Positions 56,099 through 64,000 of a stretch of 64,000 bases of DNA are shown piece after piece. A model generated the notes under the pieces. That model was given only the letters and a program-made list of their open reading frames with translations. It was not told where the DNA came from and made no database searches. How positions within the stretch are numbered: position 1 is the stretch's first letter; every line of letters begins with the position of its first letter. The position numbers and the translations under genes are program-made. Origin of the DNA: Macondimonas sp045864775. GTDB lineage: Bacteria > Pseudomonadota > Gammaproteobacteria > UBA5335. The stretch is taken from positions 1,116,001 to 1,180,000 of the forward strand of contig BTVR01000001.1 of the NCBI GenBank assembly GCA_045864775.1, in the 5' to 3' direction.

Positions 56099-56841
56099 CG
56101 ATCTGTCGCTCTCCGATGGCGGCGCCGATAGGCAATCGTGGCAATGACCCAGGTCACCGCCAGTCCCGCCCATTGCACCGCATACCCATAGTGACGCTCC
56201 GGGCCCAGCGACACCGGCTGCCAATGGCGCCGAAAGCCGTCCGGCGCGAGCGGGTCGAGGAGCAGCAATAGCGGATAGACGGGCGCGTCCAAGGCCGCCT
56301 CGAGATCGCCGCGCTCGGGGTAGACCACGTTGCGTGGCCATGCGGTAGCCTCGGGCGGCGCGGGCAAACGCCAACCCGACCGCGGAAAGCGCGTCAGCAT
56401 GCCGCATACGGTGCGCTCCGCGCCGTCTGCCCCGATCGGCTCTGCCGGTCCACGATCCGCCTTCTGGGCCACCCAGCCCCGATCCACCATCACCGGCGTC
56501 CCTTCCTGCCGGAGAAGCGGCGTCCACACATGCAACCCGGCCTGCCCGTCCTGGACCTGTCCATCGAGCAGGAACTGTCGCCCCGCGTCGTACCGCCCGG
56601 TCACGCACGCCTTGATGAACACCGCTTCTTCAGCTGCCCGACGCTGCGCAACGCGCTCGTCCGGTGCTTCATCCCCCGGATTCGCCTGCGCCTGCGCGAA
56701 GGCATCGATTCGCTGCGTCTTTTCCTCGGCGCGGCGGATCTGCCACGCCGACAGCCCGACCAGGAGTCCGAGAACAGCCACCCACGCCGCAAGACCCAGC
56801 GCGGGCATCACCCAGCGCCACAGGGACTGCAACCGCGCCAT
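56095..56841 (-). CDS. SURF1-family oxidase assembly protein
   Basis: 248 residues with a membrane helix at each end (about 14-33 and 215-235) and a periplasmic domain between, the SURF1 topology. Signature parts are GLSAWQIRRAEEKTQRIDAF and VMVDRGWVAQK, then HYGYAVQWAGLAVTWVIA near the end. It helps insert heme a into CtaD. ATG 56841 is used; a TTG four codons earlier exists. Confidence 0.92.
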   Translation of the reverse strand: MARLQSLWRWVMPALGLAAWVAVLGLLVGLSAWQIRRAEEKTQRIDAFAQAQANPGDEAPDERVAQRRAAEEAVFIKACVTGRYDAGRQFLLDGQVQDGQAGLHVWTPLLRQEGTPVMVDRGWVAQKADRGPAEPIGADGAERTVCGMLTRFPRSGWRLPAPPEATAWPRNVVYPERGDLEAALDAPVYPLLLLLDPLAPDGFRRHWQPVSLGPERHYGYAVQWAGLAVTWVIATIAYRRRHRRATDR

Positions 56842-56969
56842 TACCGGGGACAATCGCTGGCCGGGGTTCTACAATACGGACTGCCGCTCCCCATTGAGGG
56901 GCCGGCGCCAGCCGCTCCGACCTTCCGCGTCGAGCCGACCCCGACAGTCAACCAGGTCCGTCCCACGCC

Positions 56970-57185
56970 ATGCTCATCAAACTGCTCATCATCGTCGCCT
57001 TCTTGGGCATCGTGTACAGCCTCGCATCCGGCCTGTACTTCCTGCTCAACGACAAGCCAGGCACCGGCCGCACCGCGCGGGCACTCACCTGGCGCATCGG
57101 CCTGTCGATCCTGCTGTTCGTGCTGATCATGCTGGGCATCGCGAGCGGGATGATCCAGCCGCACGGCTTGCTGCCGGTCGGCTGA
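56970..57185 (+). CDS. Twin-transmembrane protein DUF2909
   Basis: 71 residues, two membrane helices with a short polar link containing NDKPGTGRTARALTWRIG. The family is found in oxidase clusters between cox3 and SURF1 and has no known biochemical role. It runs opposite to its neighbours. Confidence 0.9.
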   Translation: MLIKLLIIVAFLGIVYSLASGLYFLLNDKPGTGRTARALTWRIGLSILLFVLIMLGIASGMIQPHGLLPVG

Positions 57186-57228
57186 ATCTCCGCTCAGCGC
57201 ACCGCGCTCTGGCGGCCTTCCGTCGGCA

Positions 57229-58104
57229 TCACAGGATGTAGACGAAAATGAACAGCCCCAGCCACACGACGTCGACGAAATGCCAGTACCACGCCGTGGC
57301 CTCGAAGGCGAAATGGCGGTCGGGCCGGAAATGACCCTTGAGCGACCGGAACAGCATCACCGTGAGCATGATGGTGCCCAGGGTCACGTGGGCGCCGTGA
57401 AACCCCGTCAACATATAGAACGTGGAGCCGTAGATCCCGGACCCCATCGTCAGGTTGAGGTGCTCGTAGGCATGCACGTACTCTTCGGCCTGGAGCACGA
57501 GGAAGCTCACCCCCAAGGCCACCGTCAACGCAAGCCACAGACTGGTCCGTGCCTGATGACCTGCCCGCACCGCGTGATGGGCCATGGTCACGGTCCAACT
57601 GCTGGTCAGCAGGATGGCGGTGTTGATTGCCGGCAAGCCCCAGGCCGACACGATCCCGAACTTGCCGCCGATGGCATCGGGCCCGTTGGTGGGCCAGGCC
57701 GCCTCGAAGTTCGGCCACAACAGCAATTGCGTCATCGATTCGGCGCCGGCGCCGGAAAGCCACTGGATGGCCAGCACCCGCGCGTAAAACAATGCGCCGA
57801 AAAATGCGGCAAAAAACATCACCTCTGAGAAGATGAACCACGCCATCGCCCAGCGGAAGGTGCGGTCGACCTGGGCGTTGTAGACGTCGGCGAGGTTCTC
57901 GCGGATGACCGCGCCAAACCAGCCGAACAGCATGACGACGAAGACCGCCAACCCCATCAGCGCAGCGTAGTAGCCGCTGCTGACTCCGTTCAGTCCGACG
58001 GAAACCCCGCCAACCAGCAGGAAAAGGCCGATCGATCCCACGATGGGCCAATAGCTCGGTTCCGGGACGAAATAAACATCTTTGTCGTGGCTGCTGTGGG
58101 CCAT
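57229..58104 (-). CDS. ctaE: Cytochrome c oxidase subunit III
   Basis: 291 residues with seven membrane helices. YFVPEPSYWPIVGSIGLF at the start, FSEVMFFAAFFGALFYAR with the conserved acidic residue, and FYMLTGFHGAHVTLGTIML and ATAWYWHFVDVVWLGLFIFV at the end are typical. It lies 36 bp after cox11. Confidence 0.97.
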   Translation of the reverse strand: MAHSSHDKDVYFVPEPSYWPIVGSIGLFLLVGGVSVGLNGVSSGYYAALMGLAVFVVMLFGWFGAVIRENLADVYNAQVDRTFRWAMAWFIFSEVMFFAAFFGALFYARVLAIQWLSGAGAESMTQLLLWPNFEAAWPTNGPDAIGGKFGIVSAWGLPAINTAILLTSSWTVTMAHHAVRAGHQARTSLWLALTVALGVSFLVLQAEEYVHAYEHLNLTMGSGIYGSTFYMLTGFHGAHVTLGTIMLTVMLFRSLKGHFRPDRHFAFEATAWYWHFVDVVWLGLFIFVYIL

Positions 58105-58140
58105 GGCTCGGATCCTCTGCGATTGCCTGATGTGCTTTAT

Positions 58141-58689
58141 TCAACCGCCCGCCGGAACGGACTTGCCTGCATCAAAAAACGTATAGGAAAGGGTGATGGT
58201 CCCGATCTCCGGCGGCAGCGCGGCATCGATGTAAAACCGCACCGGCATGTGGCGTGTCTCGCCCGCCTCGAACGCCTGCTCGCTGAAACAGAAACATTCT
58301 ACCTTGCGCAGATACTTCGCGGCCTCCCCGGGTGCCACACTCGGGATCGCGCGCCCCACCATGGGATGCGCGCGGAGATTGTGCGCGAGGTAGGTGACCG
58401 TGTTCATCTCTCCCGGGTGCACAGCCAGACTGTCGACATCAGGCCGGAAATCCCACGGCAGGTCCTGATTGCGATTGGCAACGAACTGCACCGTCACGCG
58501 GCGCGCCGTATCGATGCGTGAGGTCTCCGGCGCCGACACCAGCGCCATCCGGCCATTGATGCCGGTCACATCGCACAACACCCGATAGAGCGGGACGATG
58601 GCGAATCCGAAAGCAAACATCAGGACGCAAACCGCCAGCGCCTGCAACAGAATCCCCCGGTGACGGCTTTGATTGTGCGGTCCCGACAT
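58141..58689 (-). CDS. ctaG: Cytochrome c oxidase assembly protein CtaG/Cox11
   Basis: 182 residues: one membrane helix (LLQALAVCVLMFAFGFAIVP) then a periplasmic immunoglobulin-like domain with the copper motif KVECFCFSEQ and the conserved MPVRFYID. It delivers copper to CuB of subunit I. It starts 12 bp after the small gene below. Confidence 0.96.
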   Translation of the reverse strand: MSGPHNQSRHRGILLQALAVCVLMFAFGFAIVPLYRVLCDVTGINGRMALVSAPETSRIDTARRVTVQFVANRNQDLPWDFRPDVDSLAVHPGEMNTVTYLAHNLRAHPMVGRAIPSVAPGEAAKYLRKVECFCFSEQAFEAGETRHMPVRFYIDAALPPEIGTITLSYTFFDAGKSVPAGG

Positions 58690-58701
58690 TGCTGCTCCGC
58701 T

Positions 58702-58821
58702 TTAGCGCAAGCTCATGGCGACGAAGAACGCCGCGTACACGAGCATTGCGAGCACCACCAGCCAGCGTACCGTGCGTCGGACCGCCGCGGTACGCTGCTG
58801 GGAAAGCCGATCCGGCGCCAT
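58702..58821 (-). CDS. Cytochrome oxidase small assembly protein (39 aa)
   Basis: A 39-residue reading frame, ATG 58821 to TAA 58702, filling the gap between cox1 and cox11. The first 19 residues are polar and basic (MAPDRLSQQRTAAVRRTVR), followed by one membrane helix WLVVLAMLVYAAFFVAMSLR to the end. Single-helix proteins of this size are regularly found at this place in proteobacterial oxidase operons. It is easy to miss because of its length. Confidence 0.8.
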   Translation of the reverse strand: MAPDRLSQQRTAAVRRTVRWLVVLAMLVYAAFFVAMSLR

Positions 58822-58839
58822 GAGTGCGGGCCGTCGCCC

Positions 58840-60420
58840 TTACCGAACCAGCGGCGGCACGGTGAAGCTGTGATAGGGCGGCGGCGAAGGCAACGTCCAT
58901 TCGAGGCCTTCCGCGCCTTCCCAAACCTGGGCCGTCGCCTGCTCGCCCCCACGCACACACTTGATGACGATGTAGACGAACAGGAGCTGCGAGAACCCGA
59001 ACATGAAAGCCCCGATCGTCGACATCTGGTTAAAGGTCGTGAACTGCAAGGCGTAGTCGGGAATGCGCCGCGGCATGCCCGCCAGACCCGAAAAGTGCAT
59101 GGGGAAAAAGGTCAGGTTGACGCCGATGGTCGACAGCCAGAAGTGCAGCTTGCCGAGGCGCTCGTCATACATGTGTCCCGTCCACTTCGGCAGCCAGAAA
59201 TAGACGGCCGCCATGATGGAATACACCGCACCGGGCACGAGCACGTAATGGAAGTGCGCCACGACGAAATAGGTATCATGATATTGGAAATCGACCGGCG
59301 CCATGGCCAGCATCAGGCCCGAAAAGCCACCGATGGTGAACATGAACACGAAGCCGAGCGCAAACAGCATGGGAGTTTCGAAGCTGAGCGATCCGCGCCA
59401 CATGGTCGCGGTCCAGTTGAACACCTTCACGCCCGTCGGCACGGCAATGATCATGGTCGCGAACATGAAGAACAGCATGCCGGCGAGCGGCAGGCCGACC
59501 GTGAACATGTGGTGCGCCCACACGATGAAGGACAGGAAGGCGATGGCCGCCATGGCGTAGACCATCGACGCATGACCAAACAGCGGCTTGCGCGAAAAGG
59601 TCGGAATGATGTGCGAGACGATGCCGAAGGCCGGCAGGATCAGAATGTACACTTCGGGGTGACCGAAAAACCAGAACACGTGCTGGAACAGGACGGGGTC
59701 ACCGCCGCCAGCCGCATTGAAAAAACTGGTACCGAAATACCGGTCCGTCAACAACATGGTCACCGCGCCCGCCAAGACGGGCATCACCGCGATGATCAGG
59801 AAGGCGGTGATCAGCCAGGACCAGGCGAACAGCGGCATTTTCATGAGCGTCATGCCGGGCGCGCGCAGATTCAGGATGGTCGCAATGACGTTGATGGCCC
59901 CCATGATGGACGAAATGCCGAGCAGGTGAACGGCGAAGATCATGAAAGGAAACGCAGGGCCCATCTGCAGCGAAAGCGGAGGATACATGGTCCAGCCGCC
60001 CGCCGGCGCACCGCCCGGCATGAACAGGGTGGCGATCAGCAGGGCGAAGGCAAAGGGCAGAATCCAGAAGCCCCAGTTGTTGATGCGCGGCAGCGCCATG
60101 TCCGGGGCGCCGATCATCACCGGCAGCAGCCAGTTGGACAGCCCCACGAAGGCCGGCATCACGCCGCCGAAAATCATCACGAGGGCGTGCATGGTGGTCA
60201 TCTGGTTGAAGAACTCGGGCTGCACGAGTTGCATGCCCGGCTGAAACAGTTCGGCGCGGATCACCAGTGCCATCACCCCGCCGACCAGAAACATCACCAG
60301 CGACAACCACAGGTAGAGCGAACCCAGGTCCTTGTGGTTGGTGGTCGTGAGCCAGCGCCGCACGAACCGCGGATCCGGGCCGTGGGCATGATCGTCGTGA
60401 ACCAGAGCATGGTCAGTCAT
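58840..60420 (-). CDS. ctaD: Cytochrome c oxidase subunit I (aa3 type)
   Basis: A 526-residue catalytic subunit with twelve membrane helices. The heme a ligand is in TTMHALVMIFGG, the CuB ligands and cross-linked Tyr in WFFGHPEVYILILP and VWAHHMFTVGLP, and the heme a3/a ligands in YFVVAHFHYVL. The Glu in GHPEVYIL marks a type A1 proton path. ATG 60420, 22 bp after cox2. Confidence 0.98.
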   Translation of the reverse strand: MTDHALVHDDHAHGPDPRFVRRWLTTTNHKDLGSLYLWLSLVMFLVGGVMALVIRAELFQPGMQLVQPEFFNQMTTMHALVMIFGGVMPAFVGLSNWLLPVMIGAPDMALPRINNWGFWILPFAFALLIATLFMPGGAPAGGWTMYPPLSLQMGPAFPFMIFAVHLLGISSIMGAINVIATILNLRAPGMTLMKMPLFAWSWLITAFLIIAVMPVLAGAVTMLLTDRYFGTSFFNAAGGGDPVLFQHVFWFFGHPEVYILILPAFGIVSHIIPTFSRKPLFGHASMVYAMAAIAFLSFIVWAHHMFTVGLPLAGMLFFMFATMIIAVPTGVKVFNWTATMWRGSLSFETPMLFALGFVFMFTIGGFSGLMLAMAPVDFQYHDTYFVVAHFHYVLVPGAVYSIMAAVYFWLPKWTGHMYDERLGKLHFWLSTIGVNLTFFPMHFSGLAGMPRRIPDYALQFTTFNQMSTIGAFMFGFSQLLFVYIVIKCVRGGEQATAQVWEGAEGLEWTLPSPPPYHSFTVPPLVR

Positions 60421-60442
60421 CGTGTTTCTCCCATTCACCTGA

Positions 60443-61288
60443 TCAACGGGCCGCGACGAGCGCAGCCTCCGAAGCGGCGGCAGCCGACTCCACCTTCGGC
60501 GCGCGCTGCCCTTCGAGCCAGACGGCATAGTCTTCCGGCGTCTTGGCCTCGACCACCACCGGCATGAAGCCATGATCGCGACCGCAGAGTTCGGCACATT
60601 GCCCGCGGTACACGCCCGGCACGTCGATGCGCGTCCAGAATTCATTGATGAAGCCGGGGACGGCGTCTTTCTTCACCGCAAGATCGGGTACCCACCAGGC
60701 GTGAATCACGTCGTTGGAGGTGATCAGGAAGCGGATCTTCTGGCCGATCGGCACCACGACGGGATGGTCCACGTTGACGAGATAGTGATCGACCGATTGC
60801 AGGTCGATCTGCGCCCCAAGCTGGCGTGCGGCGTTGCTGTCCTGGGCCAGCGCGCTGTAGAAAGACACGTTTTCGTCGAGATAATCGTAGTGCCACTTCC
60901 ATTGGTAGCCGGTGATCTTGATGGTCAGATCCGACTGGCTCGTGTCGTCCATCTTGATCAGCATGCCGGCGGCCGGGATGGTCATGATCACCAGAATGAC
61001 GAAGGGCACGATGGTCCAGACCAGCTCGACGGTCGTGTTTTCGTGAAAATTGGCGGCCTGGGCGCCCGCGGATTTGCGAAAGCGCACGATCGAATAGATG
61101 ATCGCCGCGAACACCAGCACACCGATACCGACGCAGACCCAGAACATGGTCATGTGCAGGTCGTGAACGCCGCGGCTAACCTCGGTCACGCCCACAGGCA
61201 TGTTGTACCGAAGGTCGGCCTGAGCCCCACCGGATCCCGCGCCGATCATCAAGGCCGCCAAGGCCTTCAGCAGCCCTTTCGCGCGCAT
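60443..61288 (-). CDS. ctaC: Cytochrome c oxidase subunit II
   Basis: 281 residues with a signal peptide (cleavage near GSGGAQADL), two membrane helices and a CuA cupredoxin domain. CuA ligands: CAELCGRDHGFMPV (C-x3-C, His, Met) plus an earlier His in SNDVIHAWWVPDL. No cytochrome c domain is fused at the end. ATG 61288 follows GAGGTG; another ATG lies five codons earlier. Confidence 0.97.
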   Translation of the reverse strand: MRAKGLLKALAALMIGAGSGGAQADLRYNMPVGVTEVSRGVHDLHMTMFWVCVGIGVLVFAAIIYSIVRFRKSAGAQAANFHENTTVELVWTIVPFVILVIMTIPAAGMLIKMDDTSQSDLTIKITGYQWKWHYDYLDENVSFYSALAQDSNAARQLGAQIDLQSVDHYLVNVDHPVVVPIGQKIRFLITSNDVIHAWWVPDLAVKKDAVPGFINEFWTRIDVPGVYRGQCAELCGRDHGFMPVVVEAKTPEDYAVWLEGQRAPKVESAAAASEAALVAAR

Positions 61289-61299
61289 GCCTTCACCTC

Positions 61300-61815
61300 T
61301 CATACCACTTGCACTCCGTCAGCCTGTTTGGGGACTCGTACCCACGCAGACCCCGACCCAACGACTTGTTTCAACCGATCGGCCAACTGGCGCCGATCGG
61401 CCTCTCTCAAACCCCGACCCAGTTCGAGCCGCCGGTTGCGGCACACCAGCCACAGCCGCGATGGCTCGACCTCGACATCCAGCATGACCCGCGACCAGGC
61501 CTGTTCGAACACAGCGGTGCGCTCCGGCCGCAGACGCCCCGATTCGATGCTGATGCGACCCGCTTCGACGCGGACGACTTCCCGATAGGCGTTACGGCGC
61601 AGACAGTGCCTCAGGGTCAGGATGACCGCCAGGCTCTCCAATCCCGCAAACGGAAGAATCGGCCAGAGCCCAGCCACGCACGCCCACGACGCACTGATGG
61701 CCATGGGAAGACAGGCGAGAGCGCCGAAAAGCCATGCGGCATTGGGTGTCAGCGACCCATCGGGTGCAATGACACAGCAAAAAGGCTGTTCCCCATCCGG
61801 AGTACGGGAGTCCAT
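61300..61815 (-). CDS. DUF2244 membrane protein
   Basis: 171 residues with two adjacent membrane helices (about 27-70) followed by a cytoplasmic beta-rich domain (RNAYREVVRVEAGRISIESG; WSRVMLDVEVEPSRLWLVCR). DUF2244 proteins usually lie next to cox2, as here (11 bp), but their role is unknown. ATG 61815 follows GGGGGTG. Confidence 0.88.
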   Translation of the reverse strand: MDSRTPDGEQPFCCVIAPDGSLTPNAAWLFGALACLPMAISASWACVAGLWPILPFAGLESLAVILTLRHCLRRNAYREVVRVEAGRISIESGRLRPERTAVFEQAWSRVMLDVEVEPSRLWLVCRNRRLELGRGLREADRRQLADRLKQVVGSGSAWVRVPKQADGVQVV

Positions 61816-61951
61816 CGACACCCCCCATGAAACCGCCAGGATTTTGTGCCCGAGCCTGTGGCGCCGGACGCGAAGAGGTCGTGAAAAGCCCGAGAAGATT
61901 AATTGATCGGGGTCATTGCCGCAAGGGAGTGGGTGCCAGGGAGGCAGCCCT

Positions 61952-62629
61952 TCACCACGCGCGGCTGCGTGTATCGGGGAAAAAGCGGCCGTCGAGGCTC
62001 GTCGCGGCCGGCGCCCCGTGGGGCACGATGCCCAGGCAGGGCGCCGGCATCCGGGACTGCAGTGTGTGCAGATTCCCGGTCAGCGCGGCCATCGCCGGCT
62101 GCGCGGCGTTGGCCACCCAGCCGCACAGACGAGAGCCGATGGCCTCCGCCGACAGCAGGGCGTGATTGATGCATCCCAGGCGCATGCCGACCACCAGGAT
62201 CACGGGTAGGTCGAGCAGTGCCGCCAGATCCGCCATGTCCCAGTCGTCCCCCAAGGGCACGCGCCAGCCGCCGGCGCCCTCGGCCACGACGGCATCGACC
62301 CGCTCGCTCAGGGCGTTGAAGGCGCGCACAATGGGCTCGGGACCGATGGCGACGCCAACCTCGCGCGCCGCCAGATGCGGCGCAATGGGCGGCGCGAAGG
62401 CATACGGGTTGACGATTTCATAGGGGACATCGACGGTCCCCGCTTCCCGGAGGGCCAGGGCGTCGGCGTTGCGGAGCCCGCCTGGGGAGACCTCGCAGCC
62501 GGTCGCCACGGGCTTGAAGCCGGCGACCTGCAGGCCGCGGCCGGCCAACAGGCGCAACAGGCCACACGCAACATGGGTCTTGCCGATCTCGGTGTCGGTT
62601 CCGGTGACGAACCAGCCCCGCGTCGCCAT
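61952..62629 (-). CDS. bioD: Dethiobiotin synthetase
   Basis: 225 residues, P-loop ATPase closing the ureido ring of dethiobiotin. The N-terminus is MATRGWFVTGTDTEIGKT with the modified P-loop; KPVATGCE, EGAGGWRVPLGDDW and VGMRLGCINHALLSAEAI follow. It lies 4 bp after bioC. A 136-bp gap separates it from DUF2244. Confidence 0.96.
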   Translation of the reverse strand: MATRGWFVTGTDTEIGKTHVACGLLRLLAGRGLQVAGFKPVATGCEVSPGGLRNADALALREAGTVDVPYEIVNPYAFAPPIAPHLAAREVGVAIGPEPIVRAFNALSERVDAVVAEGAGGWRVPLGDDWDMADLAALLDLPVILVVGMRLGCINHALLSAEAIGSRLCGWVANAAQPAMAALTGNLHTLQSRMPAPCLGIVPHGAPAATSLDGRFFPDTRSRAW

Positions 62630-62633
62630 GACG

Positions 62634-63539
62634 TCAACCACCCGCGGACTTGCGGCGCAGGCTCGACAGCGGCACGTGCACCTCGCCGTCATGCCGAACC
62701 GCGGGGGACCGCTCGGGCGCCCAGGCGTGCCCATAGACCAGTTCCATGCCGAGCGGCAGCGTCGGGCCGGGATGCTGCACCCGGTAATGCTGCTGCATGG
62801 CCTGGAAATGCGCCCGCCCGGTCAGCCCGCGGCGCCGGGCGATGAGCCCATTGCCCCAACCGGCCTGACGCAGATCGGCGAACAAGGCTGGAAAGTCCGC
62901 GTAGGTGAAGCACAATCGCTCCACGTCCATCACCGGATCGGCCAGCCGTGCCCGCACCAGCGCGTCGCCGACGTCGTGCATGTCGAGGAAGGGATGCACG
63001 TGCGGCTCATCATCGATCGCGGCCCAGGCGCTGCGGAATTCCTGCAGGGTATCCGGCCCCAGGGTCGTGAACAGGAACAGGCCGCCCGGCCGCAGGATGC
63101 GCGCCACCTCGGCAAACACCGGCGCCGGATCGCTGAGCGCCGCCAGCACCAGATTGGAAAACACCAGATCCACGCTCGCGCTGGCCAGCGGCAGGTGCGG
63201 CACGTCGGCCTGCACGGCGAGCGGTCGCTTCTTCCAGAACGTCAACCGCATCCGGCGCAGCGGCACCAGCAGGGTCCGATCGACATCCAGCGCCACCACG
63301 CGCGCCTGGGGATAGCGGCGCGTGAGCGCGCGCGTGCCCGCGCCCGCTGCGCTACCCAGATCGACCACCCAGCGCGGATCCAGGCGCATGTAATCCAGCC
63401 GCTCCAACAAGCGGCTGCGCGCCTCGGCAAGCAGGACGCTGTGCGTGAGTCCTGCGCCCGCGCGTGCATAGCGCCGGCGCACCGCCCGCTCGTCGAGCCG
63501 GTGCGCCGCCAGCCGCCAGTCCTCGGGACGATCAGCCAT
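62634..63539 (-). CDS. bioC: Malonyl-ACP O-methyltransferase
   Basis: A 301-residue SAM-dependent methyltransferase that primes pimelate synthesis by methylating malonyl-ACP. SAM motif VVDLGSAAGAGTRALTRRYP (GxGxG-like, with an Ala replacing one Gly), DLVFSNLVLAALSDP and GGLFLFTTLGPDTLQEFRSA are as in BioC. It is longer than E. coli BioC (251) at the C-terminus. 15 bp after bioF. Confidence 0.94.
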   Translation of the reverse strand: MADRPEDWRLAAHRLDERAVRRRYARAGAGLTHSVLLAEARSRLLERLDYMRLDPRWVVDLGSAAGAGTRALTRRYPQARVVALDVDRTLLVPLRRMRLTFWKKRPLAVQADVPHLPLASASVDLVFSNLVLAALSDPAPVFAEVARILRPGGLFLFTTLGPDTLQEFRSAWAAIDDEPHVHPFLDMHDVGDALVRARLADPVMDVERLCFTYADFPALFADLRQAGWGNGLIARRRGLTGRAHFQAMQQHYRVQHPGPTLPLGMELVYGHAWAPERSPAVRHDGEVHVPLSSLRRKSAGG

Positions 63540-63554
63540 GCCGCAGCGGTCTTC

Positions 63555-64000
63555 TCATGCGCGCGCGTCCCAGCACCGGCCCAGTGCCTCGAGCAGACCG
63601 TCCACCTGCGCAGGCGTATGCGCCGCCGAGAGCGTGATGCGCAGCCGCGCCGTCCCGGCCGGCACCGTCGGGGGCCGGATCGGCGTGACCCAATACCCCG
63701 CCTCCAGCAAGCGCGCGCCCAGGGCCATGGCACGGGTGGCATCGCCGACCAGCAGCGGCTGGATGGGGGTCGCGGAATCCATGAGCGGCAGCCCCAGCCG
63801 CTCGGCTCCGGCACGGAAACGCCCCACCAGTTCCGTCAGGCGCTCGCGCCGCCACCCGTCGCGCCGCGCCAGCGCCAAGGCGGTCCGCGTCGCCGCGGCC
63901 AAGGCAGGCGGCGGCGCCGTGGTGTAGATATAGGTGCGCGCCCGCTGTACCAGATACTCGATCAGGGTCTCGCTGCCCGCGACGAAGGCGCCGAAGGTGC
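63555..64000 (-). CDS. bioF: 8-amino-7-oxononanoate synthase, C-terminal part
   Basis: The last 148 or so codons of a PLP-dependent alpha-oxoamine synthase; the start is right of the window. The beginning reads GTFGAFVAGSETLIEYLVQR then RTYIYTTAPPPALAAATRTA, as in BioF just after its PLP lysine, which is itself outside. The end (GYWVTPIRPPTVPAGTARLR) is the conserved substrate-contact region. bioF-bioC-bioD run together; bioH is not between them. Confidence 0.93.
   Translation of the reverse strand, partial: TFGAFVAGSETLIEYLVQRARTYIYTTAPPPALAAATRTALALARRDGWRRERLTELVGRFRAGAERLGLPLMDSATPIQPLLVGDATRAMALGARLLEAGYWVTPIRPPTVPAGTARLRITLSAAHTPAQVDGLLEALGRCWDARA

Noticed and set aside
58660..60567. 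A 635-codon plus-strand open frame opposite cox1/cox11
   Set aside because: His/Arg/Gly-rich antisense shadow of membrane protein genes.

Overview
The window is 64 kb of GC-rich bacterial chromosome (about two thirds G+C by eye), almost certainly from a gammaproteobacterium. The evidence is gene order: ffh-rpsP-rimM-trmD-rplS; rne next to a lolC-lolD-comEC-exbB-exbD-msbA-lpxK-trm112-kdsB-ptp run; and a cox2-cox1-cox11-cox3-DUF2909-SURF1-sco-ctaA-ctaB cluster beside rpoH. All are arranged much as in Pseudomonas and Chromatiales-type genomes. I cannot name the genus.

Layout. (1) Bases 1-4152 are the right end of an integrative conjugative element (ICE): the end of a MobH relaxase, a divergent XRE regulator and LysR-like sensor, and a P4-type integrase. 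The junction at about 4153-4182 holds what looks like the first nine codons of trpG, cut off from the rest of the gene, so the element probably sits in the 5' end of trpG. (2) Bases 4376-15154 hold a fumarylacetoacetase-fold hydrolase and a six-gene defence operon read leftwards: hsdM, a DUF262/DUF1524 nuclease, hsdS, darT, darG, hsdR. A type I restriction system is thus interleaved with a GmrSD-like nuclease and a DarTG DNA ADP-ribosylation toxin-antitoxin pair, mostly by 4-nt start/stop overlaps. (3) Bases 15482-20770 hold a MocR regulator facing a tightly overlapped operon (PQ-loop-like membrane protein, class IV aminotransferase, DinB, SnoaL-like, cupin), then a DUF486 membrane protein. 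(4) Bases 20884-31020 hold sppA, metE/metR, and nrdAB behind NrdR boxes and a cobalamin riboswitch, then an IS3 remnant. (5) Bases 31336-48239 are housekeeping: the rpsP/rplS operon, ffh, ypjD, rne with a long leader, and a ten-gene envelope/competence operon. (6) Bases 48299-53530 hold an MFS permease, tRNA-Ser, an unknown gene with an upstream in-frame TAG, the Anbu peptidase, an alpha/beta hydrolase, tRNA-Cys, tRNA-Gly, and rpoH behind a perfect CIRCE element. (7) Bases 53549-64000 hold the aa3 cytochrome oxidase structural and assembly genes, including a 39-residue protein, and the biotin genes bioD, bioC and partial bioF.

The genes link into three themes. The left third is mobile and defensive: one leftward operon could combine restriction, modification-dependent or nucleotide-gated cleavage, and DarT-mediated abortive infection. 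The metE-nrdAB neighbourhood collects B12-independent isozymes; nrdAB carries both NrdR boxes and a B12 riboswitch, which predicts a B12-dependent class II reductase (NrdJ) elsewhere. The right two thirds are ordinary chromosomal backbone; the most notable feature there is CIRCE in front of rpoH, which would put the heat-shock sigma factor under HrcA.
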